DNA of 64,000 nucleotides from Dokdonella_A sp044227025 (lineage in GTDB: Bacteria > Pseudomonadota > Gammaproteobacteria > Xanthomonadales > Rhodanobacteraceae): contig NZ_JBGAFX010000002.1 in the NCBI RefSeq assembly GCF_044227025.1, forward strand, positions 558,001-622,000, read 5' to 3'. A program made the translations under genes and the position numbers. The notes beneath the pieces were generated by a model, which was not told where the DNA came from, made no database searches, and saw only the letters and a program-made list of their open reading frames with translations. Of the stretch, positions 35,400-44,456 are shown one piece after another; positions within the stretch are counted from its first letter, which is position 1; each line of letters begins with the position of its first letter.

Positions 35400-35924
35400 C
35401 TATTCCCCCATCCGCTTCAGCAGGTCATCCGCCTGGCGCGTATTGCTCTCGAGAGCCGGCAGCATCTGCTCGGCGAACTTCCGGATGTCGGGGTCTGCGC
35501 TCTGGTCGCGGGTGCGCTGGTAGAGCGCGATGAGGTCATTGCCGTCGCGCACGACGTTTTCCACGTACATGCGATCCGCGTTGACGTCCTTGCGGATGAT
35601 TTCATCGGCTTCGCCCTTCGCCCGCGCGCTCATGCGGTGATCGAGTTGCACGTGCTTCGCGGCCGCCAGAAGGCGCACGGCATCGTCCGCCTTCGCATGA
35701 CTGCTGACCACGTTCTCGGCCAGCGAGCGCACGCCAGTGCGCTTGCGGCCCATGATGCGCTTGCCGAACGTCAGTTGATCGATATTCGAGGTGTCGACAG
35801 TCTGCAGGAAGTCGACGTCGGCCGGGGCGAGTGCGCCTGCCGGCACTTCGATCGCTTCGCGCATCTGGCCCATCGCCGACATGGACACAAAAGCGAATGC
35901 AACGGCGAGCATATGTGAGCGCAT
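35400..35924 (-). CDS. Secreted DUF4142 protein
   Basis: A 174-residue exported protein of the DUF4142 (ferritin-like helical) family. The ATG at 35924 starts a signal peptide (MRSHMLAVAFAFVSMSAMG). LAENVVSSHAKADDAVRLLA fits the usual SKDVRxFAQxMVxDHxxAxxxL pattern of the family, and the rest is all helical (NADRMYVENVVRDGNDLIAL). Role unknown; such proteins are often stress-related. It stands alone between the hairpin array and lhr. Confidence 0.75.
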   Translation of the reverse strand: MRSHMLAVAFAFVSMSAMGQMREAIEVPAGALAPADVDFLQTVDTSNIDQLTFGKRIMGRKRTGVRSLAENVVSSHAKADDAVRLLAAAKHVQLDHRMSARAKGEADEIIRKDVNADRMYVENVVRDGNDLIALYQRTRDQSADPDIRKFAEQMLPALESNTRQADDLLKRMGE

Positions 35925-36031
35925 GGTCACGACCTTAGGTTGAGGAAGTGACCGGAGTATCTTCTCGCCCGCCTTAACGGACCGTATGCCGGACCTTGCG
36001 CGGTAGGTCAGCATTCAGTCTTGTCCAGTCG

Positions 36032-39000
36032 TCACTCTTCTTCCTGATGACCAGCTTCCTGATGATCGGCTTCGATAGCCGAGGGTCGGCGTGGGTTGTC
36101 GCGAACCAGCATTGCACGAATCGCATGTTCTTCGGTTGCGGACAATGTTCCGTTCAAGACGATCTCCCCCGCTACCCGCCGGGCTACCGGGACGCCGTCG
36201 CGATAGAGCACCCGTGCACCGGCAACGTGCGGCACCTTGTCGCCGGCGAGCAGGCTGCCGACGACATTCAGCGGGTCCGCTCCACTGACGCAGACGAAGC
36301 TGCCGTCGGGCGCGCGTTGGCGCGTCGCGCGCAGTGCCGCGATCGCTTCGGGCAAAGCGAACTGCTCGCCGGAAATACCCGCGATGAACCGGCCACCACG
36401 GATGTCCCCGCGCGCTTCGAGGCGGTGGAAAACGCGCACCAGCTGTCGCCAGGGCGGCAGCCATTCCGCCTCGTGCGCGAGCAATCGCCAGCATACGACG
36501 CCGTACCGCTTGAGCAGCACGCGGGCAACGTGCTCGTTCGCTTCATCCTCCGGCTTTGCGTGTGCGCCGGTCGCCGCCGCGCCCTTGCGCACGAGCGACC
36601 AGCGGCCCGCGTCCTCGATCCCGAACAGCGCGCGACGCCTACCGTGACGGCGCTGCGTCGAAGGCCTCTTCGACGAGGGAACCAGCAACGCGCGCAATCC
36701 ACTGAAGCTGTCGGAGTTGATCACGCCTGCGGCAACCAGCTCGCCGAGCGCTTCCTCGAGTTGCACGTGAAGCAGTCGCGTCCCGTTGAGCAGTTCGTCG
36801 AAGAACGAGGCACCGTGCCCGGCCAGCCACTCGGCGACCAGTTGCGCGCGCGACGACAACGGCGACGCATCCGTACTCGAACCGGCGAGCGCCATCCACG
36901 TTTCCAGATTGCGCCGCTGCAACAACACGGTCGGCGTCGAACGTACCGGACCGCCGACGCGCTCGGTGCCGCCCTTGCGCGGGCGCAGGCGCGACCAGAC
37001 CACTCGCCCGGACTGGCACAATGCGTCGAGCCAGGCGATTTCATAGCCATCCACGCGCGCGGGCAATATGGTGCCTTCCCACGCCGACGCGGGTGCCTCG
37101 AAGCCTTCGAGTTGCGCCAGCACTCCGGCGAGCGCGTCCGGTCCACTGACCCGGCTCGCAGGCGCGACACGTTGCCAGTCGAACAGGAAGCGCATGAAGT
37201 CACGTGCCTCGACCGGCTCGATCTCGCGCCGCAGGCGCTTGACCGTGTAGCGATGAATGCGCGCGAGCAGGTGCCGCTCGCACCATTCGATCTCGCGATC
37301 CGGTGCGAGCGATGTGCCCGAAAAGCGGCCACGCATGACGAAGCCGTTGCGCTCCAGCGCGAGCAGCGCGAGATCGACGTCGACCTTGCCGACTCCGAGC
37401 GAGACGGCAATCGCACTCGCGCAAACCGGACCGAGCGCGGTCATGCGCGCGCGCAGGATCTCGACCAGCGCATCCTCCGGCGTCCATGCGACCGCGGCGA
37501 ACTCCGTCGGCGCTTCGATCGCCGGTTCACCCATGGCGTCCGGCACCAGCGCGGCGAATTGCGGCAGGCGTTCGGCGGGAATCCAGACATCGACACCACG
37601 CAACCGCAGGCGTGTGACGCGCCGATCCGCGGCGAGGCTCGCGAGCCATTGGGACCAGCCGTGATTCGCCAGCACTTCTGAGTCGGTCGCGAATGCGATG
37701 CCCATCAACGCGGCATGCAGCTCGTCCGCGGAGCGCGCTTCCGGCCAGGCTTCCTCGCGCACGCCGGCGATCGCGTCCTCGTCGAGTCGACCAAGGTCAT
37801 CCGCACTCTCCGGCGAACTCCAGCGCCGACTGCTGACGGCCTGCGTTCGACGCTCCTCCAGCGGTGCGTCGTCGAGGAACGCATACGGACGCGCGCCGAG
37901 GATCTCTGCAGCGAGCGGCGACGGTGCCGTCAGGTCGCGCGCGACGATGCACGCACTGCCCTGCTCCAGCCGCTGCAGCAGCGCGACGAGGCCGTCGATG
38001 TCCATCGCTCCGTGCAGGCAGTCGCGCAGCGTCTGCTCGACCAGTGGATGATCCGGAATCTGGCGCTCGCCGACGATGTTCTCGAGGCAGGCGACCTGGT
38101 CGGGAAACACCGCGGCGAGCAGGTCCTCGGACTTCATGCGCTGCAATTGCGGCGGCACCTTGCTGCCACCCTGGAAACGCGGCAGCGCGAGCGACGTCGT
38201 CGCGTTCCAGCGGAAGCGCAGGCCGAACATCGGCGCGTCGAGCAAGGCCTGCACCAGCACGCCGCGCACCGAGCCGGAGTGCAGGTAGCGTGCGACCTCG
38301 TCGAGCGGGAAGCTGTGGCTGGTGGACAGCGACAGCACGATCGCGTCCTCGGTCGCCGCCGCCTGCAGCTCGAAGTTGAACGTGCGGCAAAAGCGCTTGC
38401 GCAAGGCGAGGCCCCAGGCACGATTCATGCGGCTGCCGAACGGCGAATGGATGATCAGCTGGGTGCCGCCGGATTCGTCGAAGAAGCGCTCCATCGCCAG
38501 CGTGTCGCGCGTCGGCAGCACACCGAGGGCGATCTTTGCGGAACCGAGGTAGTCGATGAGCTGGCGCGCGGCGCCGGCATCGATGCCGACTTCGTCCGTG
38601 AGCCATGCTTCGACGCCCATGGCAGCCGACCCATCCAGGCGATCGGAGATTTCCTGGCGCAGGCGCGACACCGAAAACGAAAGCTCGTCACTTCGCCCCG
38701 GTGCCTCGCCGAGCCAGAACGGGATCGTCGGCGGCGCGCCTTGCGCGTCCTCCACCCGGATGCGGCCACGCTCGACGCGCAGCACGCGGTAGGCATGGTT
38801 GCCGAGCTGGAAGATGTCGCCGGCGATGCTCTCGACCGCGAAGTCCTCGTGCACGCTGCCGATCGGCGTCGCCTGCGGCTCGAGCACGACTTCGTAGTCG
38901 GCGGTGTCGGGAATCGCGCCACCGGACGTGATCGCGGTCAGACGCGCACCGCGGCTCGCACGCAGCACGCCATTGACCGCGTCGCGATGGAGGTAAGCGC

Positions 39001-40405
39001 CACGCGGTCCATGTCGCGTCGTGTAGCCTTCGGCAAGCATGCGCAGCACCGCGGTGAACTGCCCGCGGGTGGTGTCGGCGAACGGATACGCGTGGCGCAC
39101 CGACTCGAACAGCTCGTCCTCGCTCCATTCGCGGCAAGCGACTTCGGCCACGACCTGCTGGGCCAGCACGTCGAGCGGTGCCGGTTCAACCTTCAAGGCA
39201 TCGAGTTCGCCACGGCGCACTGCATCGAGCAGCGCCGCGCATTCGACCAGCTCGTCGCGCGACAGCGGGAACAAGCGTCCTTTCGGTGTGCCACCGACGG
39301 CATGGCCGGAGCGCCCGACGCGCTGCAGGAAGGCCGCGATGGCTCTCGGCGAACCCATCTGGCAGACGAGATCGACATCGCCGATATCGATGCCTAGCTC
39401 GAGCGATGCGGTAGCGACCAGCGCCTTTAGGTCACCGCGTTTGAGGCGCTGTTCGGCGTCGAAGCGATGCTCTTTCGCCATGCTGCCGTGGTGCGCGGTG
39501 ACCTTGTCCTTGCCGAGTCGTTCGCTGAGATGCCGCGCGAGGCGCTCGGCCATGCGCCGCGTATTGACGAAGATCAGCGTAGTGCGGTGTTCCGCAATCA
39601 GGGCTTCCAGACGCGCATGAACCTGGCCCCAGACGTCGCCGGACATGACCGCTTCGAGCGGCGCCTCGGGCAGTTCCAGCGCGAGGTCGCGCGCGCGCAC
39701 GTGGCCGGCATCGACGATGCGGCACGCCGGCTCATCCGGCGCCGCCGCATCGGCACCGGTCAGGAACCGCGCGACCTCGCCGATCGGCTTCTGCGTCGCC
39801 GACAGGCCGATGCGCACGAGACGGCGTCCGCATAACGCATCGAGACGTTCGAGCGAGAGCGCGAGATGCGCGCCGCGCTTGTTCGGCGCGAGCGCGTGGA
39901 TTTCGTCCACGATGACCGTACGCGTCGTCGCCAACATGCGCCTGCCGGACGCCGAGCCGAGCAGGATGTACAGCGACTCCGGCGTCGTCACCACGATGTG
40001 CGGCGGACGCTTGCGCATCTTGTCGCGCTCGGCCTGCGGCGTGTCGCCGGTGCGCACCATCGTGCGGATCTCGACGTCGGGCAGCCACAGCTGCAGCAGC
40101 TCGTCGCGGATGCCGGCGAGTGGCACCTCGAGGTTGATGCGCACGTCGTTCGAGAGCGCCTTCAACGGCGAGACGTAGACGATCGCGGTCTCGTCCGGCA
40201 GGGCGCCTTCGACACCACGGCGCACAAGATCGTCGATCGCCGCGAGGAACGCCGCCAAAGTCTTGCCCGAGCCGGTAGGCGCCGCGATCAGGGTGTGCCG
40301 GCCGGATGCGATCGCCGGCCACGCCTCGACTTGCGCCGGGGTCGGTTCGGGAAACGTGCGCCTGAACCAGGCGGCGACGGCAGGATGGAAGGTGTCGAGC
40401 GGCAT
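36032..40405 (-). CDS. lhr: Lhr-type ATP-dependent DNA helicase
   Basis: A 1457-residue superfamily 2 helicase close to full-length bacterial Lhr (about 1500). Walker A is in LIAAPTGSGKTLAAFLA (residues 39-55), the DEIH box in VIVDEIHALAPNKRG, motif VI in FLQRVGRSGHAVGG, then the winged-helix and DEAD/H-associated domains and the long Lhr C-terminal region. The 3'-5' helicase is linked with DNA repair. The ATG at 40405 (MPLDTFHPAV) is taken; an upstream GTG would add five residues. No companion exonuclease or ligase gene is beside it. Confidence 0.95.
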   Translation of the reverse strand: MPLDTFHPAVAAWFRRTFPEPTPAQVEAWPAIASGRHTLIAAPTGSGKTLAAFLAAIDDLVRRGVEGALPDETAIVYVSPLKALSNDVRINLEVPLAGIRDELLQLWLPDVEIRTMVRTGDTPQAERDKMRKRPPHIVVTTPESLYILLGSASGRRMLATTRTVIVDEIHALAPNKRGAHLALSLERLDALCGRRLVRIGLSATQKPIGEVARFLTGADAAAPDEPACRIVDAGHVRARDLALELPEAPLEAVMSGDVWGQVHARLEALIAEHRTTLIFVNTRRMAERLARHLSERLGKDKVTAHHGSMAKEHRFDAEQRLKRGDLKALVATASLELGIDIGDVDLVCQMGSPRAIAAFLQRVGRSGHAVGGTPKGRLFPLSRDELVECAALLDAVRRGELDALKVEPAPLDVLAQQVVAEVACREWSEDELFESVRHAYPFADTTRGQFTAVLRMLAEGYTTRHGPRGAYLHRDAVNGVLRASRGARLTAITSGGAIPDTADYEVVLEPQATPIGSVHEDFAVESIAGDIFQLGNHAYRVLRVERGRIRVEDAQGAPPTIPFWLGEAPGRSDELSFSVSRLRQEISDRLDGSAAMGVEAWLTDEVGIDAGAARQLIDYLGSAKIALGVLPTRDTLAMERFFDESGGTQLIIHSPFGSRMNRAWGLALRKRFCRTFNFELQAAATEDAIVLSLSTSHSFPLDEVARYLHSGSVRGVLVQALLDAPMFGLRFRWNATTSLALPRFQGGSKVPPQLQRMKSEDLLAAVFPDQVACLENIVGERQIPDHPLVEQTLRDCLHGAMDIDGLVALLQRLEQGSACIVARDLTAPSPLAAEILGARPYAFLDDAPLEERRTQAVSSRRWSSPESADDLGRLDEDAIAGVREEAWPEARSADELHAALMGIAFATDSEVLANHGWSQWLASLAADRRVTRLRLRGVDVWIPAERLPQFAALVPDAMGEPAIEAPTEFAAVAWTPEDALVEILRARMTALGPVCASAIAVSLGVGKVDVDLALLALERNGFVMRGRFSGTSLAPDREIEWCERHLLARIHRYTVKRLRREIEPVEARDFMRFLFDWQRVAPASRVSGPDALAGVLAQLEGFEAPASAWEGTILPARVDGYEIAWLDALCQSGRVVWSRLRPRKGGTERVGGPVRSTPTVLLQRRNLETWMALAGSSTDASPLSSRAQLVAEWLAGHGASFFDELLNGTRLLHVQLEEALGELVAAGVINSDSFSGLRALLVPSSKRPSTQRRHGRRRALFGIEDAGRWSLVRKGAAATGAHAKPEDEANEHVARVLLKRYGVVCWRLLAHEAEWLPPWRQLVRVFHRLEARGDIRGGRFIAGISGEQFALPEAIAALRATRQRAPDGSFVCVSGADPLNVVGSLLAGDKVPHVAGARVLYRDGVPVARRVAGEIVLNGTLSATEEHAIRAMLVRDNPRRPSAIEADHQEAGHQEEE

Positions 40406-40500
40406 GGCGGCAGTGTGCACGCCTTCGTCTCAGGATGTGAGATTCGGCTTTTTCAATGGTGAGGGCACACGATCGTCGGCGCAAGGTCGGTGCCCCGGCT

Positions 40501-43191
40501 TCAGAGCAACCCGAAGCGCCGGATCAGCCATGCCTTCACGAACTGGGTCAGCAGCACATAGGCGCCGATGATCGCGGTCAGATACAACCAGTACGCACCC
40601 GGAAGCGGCACGAAGCCGAACTTGCCGGCCAGCGGCGAATACGGCAGCAGTGCACCGATGGCGCAGATCACGAGCCCGGTGATCGTCAGCGGCAGGCTCG
40701 CGCGACTGCCGACGAACGGCATACGGCCGGTGCGGATGACGTGTACGACGAGGGTCTGCGACAGCAGCGACTCGACGAACCAGCCGGTCTGGAACAGGCC
40801 GGCATGCTCCGGCGCGTTGGCCTTGAACACGAACCACATCAGCGCGAACGTCGCGTAGTCGAAGATCGAGCTGACCGGCCCGATGAACAGCACGAAGCGC
40901 GTGATCGCGCGCATGTCCCACTGGCGCGGGCGCGCGAGGTACTCCGGGTCGACGTCGTCGCTCGCGACCGAGGTCTGCGAGAAATCGTACAGCAGGTTGT
41001 TCAGCAGGATCTGCACCGCGGCCATCGGCAGGAACGGCAGGAACACGCTCGCGCCGAGCACGCTGAACATGTTGCCGAAGTTCGAGCTGGCGGTCATCTT
41101 GATGTACTTGAGGATGTTGCCGAACACCTTGCGCCCTTCCAGCACTCCCTCCTCCAGCACCATCAGGCTCTTCTCGAGCAGGATGATGTCGGCGGCTTCC
41201 TTGGCGATGTCGACTGCGGTATCGACCGAGATGCCCACATCCGCCGCGCGCAGCGCGGGGCCGTCGTTGATGCCGTCGCCCATGAACCCGACCACGTGGC
41301 CGTCGCGATGCAACGCCTCGATCACGCGCACCTTCTGCGCCGGATTCAAGCGTGCGAAAACCTGCGTGTCGCGCGCGGCGATGGTCAGTTCATCGTCGCT
41401 CATCGCCTCGACCTGCGGGCCGACCAGGAAGCGTTCGACCTCGAAGCCGACCTGACGGCAGACGTTGCGCGTGACGATGTCGTTGTCACCGGTGAGGATC
41501 TTCACCGCGACACCGTTATCGTGCAGCGCGCGGATCGCATCGGCCGCACTGTCCTTGGGCGGGTCGAGGAAGGCGACGAAGCCCATCAGCGTAAGTTCCG
41601 CTTCGTCGGCGATCGAGTAGGCCGCCTTTGCCCGGATTTCGCGCACGCCGAGCGCGATGACCCGGAAGCCGTCATCGTTCATGTCTCGCGCGACGTCGCG
41701 TACGTCGGCAAGCGCCCGTTGGTCCGTCGCCGTCTCCCGCTCGCCGACACGGATGCGCGTGCAGATGCCCAGCGTCTCCGCCACCGCACCCTTCGCGATC
41801 AGGAAATGTCGTCCGGCGCGATCACGCACGATCACCGACATGCGGCGACGACTGAAATCGAACGGCACTTCGTCGACGAGGGTGTATTCGCCCTGCAGGC
41901 GCCGACGCGTGTCGGCGTCGACGCGCTCGATGACGGCGACATCGAGCAGGTTCTTCAGGCCGGTCTGGTAGTGGCTGTTGAGGAACGCGAACTCCAGCAC
42001 GCGCTCGTCCTCGTCGCCATTGACGTCGACATGCCGCTCGAGGATCACCTTGTCCTGGGTCAGCGTGCCGGTCTTGTCGGTGCACAGCACGTCGATCGCG
42101 CCGAAGTTCTGGATCGCGTTGAGGCGCTTGACGATGACATCCTTCTTCGCCATCGCCAACGCGCCCTTGGCGAGATTTATCGTGACGATCATCGGCAGCA
42201 TCTCGGGGGTCAGGCCCACCGATACCGCTACCGCGAACATGAACGCGTCGAGCCAGGCCCCCTTGATCAGACCGTTGGCGAGGAATACCAGCGGCACCAT
42301 CACCGCCATGAAACGCAGCATCAGCCAGGCAAAGCGCTGCACGCCCCGATCGAAACTGGTCTGCACGCGCTGGCCGACCAGCGACCCGGCGAGCTCACCG
42401 AAACAGGTGCGCGCGCCCGTCGCGACGATCACCCCGGTCGCGCTGCCGCTGACCACGTTGCTGCCCATGAAACACAGGTTGCGCGCGTCGAGCGGTGACG
42501 CTGCTTCGAGATCGACCGGCGCAAACTTTTCGACCGGCATCGATTCGCCGGTCAGCGCCGCCTGGTTGATGAACAGGTCTTTCGCGGCGAGCAGGCGCAG
42601 GTCGGCCGGGATCATGTCGCCGGCGGACAGGTGCACCACATCACCCGGCACGAGCCGTTCGATCGGCACTTCGGTCCTGCGCGCGATTGCCGGCAGGACG
42701 GTCGCTTCGGCGACTGCCTCCGTCGCGGGTATCCGTCGCGCGGTCGCGGTGTTGCTGACCAGGCTGCGCAGTTGTTCCACCGCGCGACCGCTGCGTGCTT
42801 CCTGGAAGTACGACAGGAACACCGCCATGAACACCATCGCCAGCATGATCGCGGCACCCATCGCGTCGTCGCCGAGGTACGACACGACCGCGAGGATGGC
42901 CAGCAGGACATTGATCGGGTTGAACAGGAAGCGATGCGCGATCTCGGCCAGCACGCCGAGGCGCTTCTCCTGCGCAACCGCATTGGGACCGAACCGGGCC
43001 AGGCGTTCATCCACCTCGGCCGCGCTCAGTCCCTCGCCGTCGACGCCGAGGCGCGCCAGCACGGCCGCGCCGTCGAGGCGAACCAGCTCGATCAGGGGAT
43101 GCGCGGCCTGAACGCGACGCGCATCGACGCGCAGAGCGATCGGCACGGCCGCGGCGAACAAGCCGAACGGCATCGTTGGAAACTTGAACAT
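40501..43191 (-). CDS. mgtA: Magnesium-transporting P-type ATPase MgtA
   Basis: An 896-residue P-type ATPase of the P3B Mg2+ importer group. The phosphorylation motif DVLCTDKTGTLTQDKV has Asp at about residue 372; the TGES actuator is in ALTGESMPVEKF; the hinge is in GFMGDGINDGPALRAADVGI. Ten membrane helices are expected, with the last six after residue 690. The ATG at 43191 follows TGGAG. A 270-base leader with strong pairing lies upstream, so regulation by Mg2+ through the leader is plausible. Confidence 0.95.
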   Translation of the reverse strand: MFKFPTMPFGLFAAAVPIALRVDARRVQAAHPLIELVRLDGAAVLARLGVDGEGLSAAEVDERLARFGPNAVAQEKRLGVLAEIAHRFLFNPINVLLAILAVVSYLGDDAMGAAIMLAMVFMAVFLSYFQEARSGRAVEQLRSLVSNTATARRIPATEAVAEATVLPAIARRTEVPIERLVPGDVVHLSAGDMIPADLRLLAAKDLFINQAALTGESMPVEKFAPVDLEAASPLDARNLCFMGSNVVSGSATGVIVATGARTCFGELAGSLVGQRVQTSFDRGVQRFAWLMLRFMAVMVPLVFLANGLIKGAWLDAFMFAVAVSVGLTPEMLPMIVTINLAKGALAMAKKDVIVKRLNAIQNFGAIDVLCTDKTGTLTQDKVILERHVDVNGDEDERVLEFAFLNSHYQTGLKNLLDVAVIERVDADTRRRLQGEYTLVDEVPFDFSRRRMSVIVRDRAGRHFLIAKGAVAETLGICTRIRVGERETATDQRALADVRDVARDMNDDGFRVIALGVREIRAKAAYSIADEAELTLMGFVAFLDPPKDSAADAIRALHDNGVAVKILTGDNDIVTRNVCRQVGFEVERFLVGPQVEAMSDDELTIAARDTQVFARLNPAQKVRVIEALHRDGHVVGFMGDGINDGPALRAADVGISVDTAVDIAKEAADIILLEKSLMVLEEGVLEGRKVFGNILKYIKMTASSNFGNMFSVLGASVFLPFLPMAAVQILLNNLLYDFSQTSVASDDVDPEYLARPRQWDMRAITRFVLFIGPVSSIFDYATFALMWFVFKANAPEHAGLFQTGWFVESLLSQTLVVHVIRTGRMPFVGSRASLPLTITGLVICAIGALLPYSPLAGKFGFVPLPGAYWLYLTAIIGAYVLLTQFVKAWLIRRFGLL

Positions 43192-43462
43192 GGCGACTCC
43201 AGAAGGGGGCGGTGACTCATGGTCACGCTGCCGCCGCGGGAATCGCCGTCATTGGCGGCGCGTCGTTGACGCTCCGCTCAGGCGGCAATCCGCTCCGTGG
43301 AGGCAGCGCTGCTTCGTCTGTGACTACTGCAACTTTCCACGGAGGGAACCTCGCAAAGAGGAAGGAAACGTCGTGCGCGGGGCCGGCACGCCGATATTGT
43401 CGTCACGCGGGCTGTCAGGACGCTTTCAGGAGCCGCCATCGATCGCTTTGTTCGCGATGGGT
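43192..43462 (-). promoter_or_regulatory. Structured leader region upstream of mgtA
   Basis: 270 bases without a gene between lpxK and mgtA, both on the minus strand. CTCCGTGGA (43293-43301) pairs perfectly with TCCACGGAG (43336-43344), enclosing a GCAGCGCTGC palindrome, and further GC-rich arms lie closer to the start codon. I do not recognise an M-box or the enterobacterial mgtA leader. Confidence 0.4.
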
Positions 43463-44455
43463 TCAGGTCCTTGGCGCTGCGACGAGCAGACTGGCAACGG
43501 CGTCGAGGAAGGACGCGGGCAACTCGGCGCGCACCGGTACGCACCAGAAGCGCGCGCTCGCGAACGCGACGCACTTGACCGCGTCCTTCTCGGTCATCAG
43601 CACCGGCAAATCGTCGGCGAACGCAAGGTCGGACGAGACAAACGCATGATGGTCCGCGAACGGATGGGCGATGACCTCGATGCCATGTGCGCGCAGGCCG
43701 AGGAAGAAACGCTCCGGGTTGCCGATCGCCGCGACCGCATGCACGCGCTGGCCGGCAAACGATTCAAGCGGCCGCGTGGTTGCCGTACGCTCGACCGGCA
43801 CCGCCACGTCGCCGAGCAGGCGCATCGGGATCTCCCCGGGTTGCGCAACGCCGCCGTTGCAGACCCGAAACGGAACGCCGGCGAGGCGTTCGAGCGGTTC
43901 GCGCAACGGGCCCGCCGGCAACAGCCGCCCGTTGCCGAAACGACGCTGGCCATCGATCACGCAGATCTCGATGTCGCGCGCGAACGATGGGTTCTGCAAA
44001 CCGTCGTCGGCGACCACTACATTGACGCCACGCTCGAGTAGCAACGCGGCGGCGCGTGCACGGTCGCGTCCAACCGCCACCGCAACGCCGGTGCGACGGC
44101 GGATCAGGCACGGCTCGTCGCCGACGCGCGCGGGATCCGGCAGATCGTCGAGCAACAACGGACCGAGCTCGGTGCCACCGTGGCCGCGGCTGATCACGCC
44201 GGGGCGCCAGCCGCGCTGGCGCAGTGCATCGACCAGCGCGATCGCCAGCGGCGTCTTGCCGCTTCCACCAGCGGTGATGTTGCCGACCACGATCACCGGC
44301 ACCGCGATCCGCGCGGCATGCCGCAAGCCGATGCGATAGGGCGCAAGGTGCAGCGCACGCAAGCCGCGATAGACCGGTTGCAGCATGCTCAGCCACCAGG
44401 GCACGGGCGAGCCTTCATACCAGATCGCGGCGACGCGCTCGGCGAAGCCGCCCAT
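43463..44455 (-). CDS. lpxK: Tetraacyldisaccharide 4'-kinase
   Basis: A 330-residue inner-membrane kinase that phosphorylates the lipid A precursor at the 4' position. Walker A is in VVGNITAGGSGKTPLAIALV and WYEGSPVPWWLSMLQPVYRG is the usual membrane-proximal start. The ATG at 44455 directly after the msbA stop (TGAGATG) is chosen; the ATG at 44476 would overlap msbA. It is the last gene of exbB-exbD-msbA-lpxK, an arrangement common in Xanthomonads and pseudomonads. Confidence 0.95.
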   Translation of the reverse strand: MGGFAERVAAIWYEGSPVPWWLSMLQPVYRGLRALHLAPYRIGLRHAARIAVPVIVVGNITAGGSGKTPLAIALVDALRQRGWRPGVISRGHGGTELGPLLLDDLPDPARVGDEPCLIRRRTGVAVAVGRDRARAAALLLERGVNVVVADDGLQNPSFARDIEICVIDGQRRFGNGRLLPAGPLREPLERLAGVPFRVCNGGVAQPGEIPMRLLGDVAVPVERTATTRPLESFAGQRVHAVAAIGNPERFFLGLRAHGIEVIAHPFADHHAFVSSDLAFADDLPVLMTEKDAVKCVAFASARFWCVPVRAELPASFLDAVASLLVAAPRT

Positions 44456-44456
44456 C

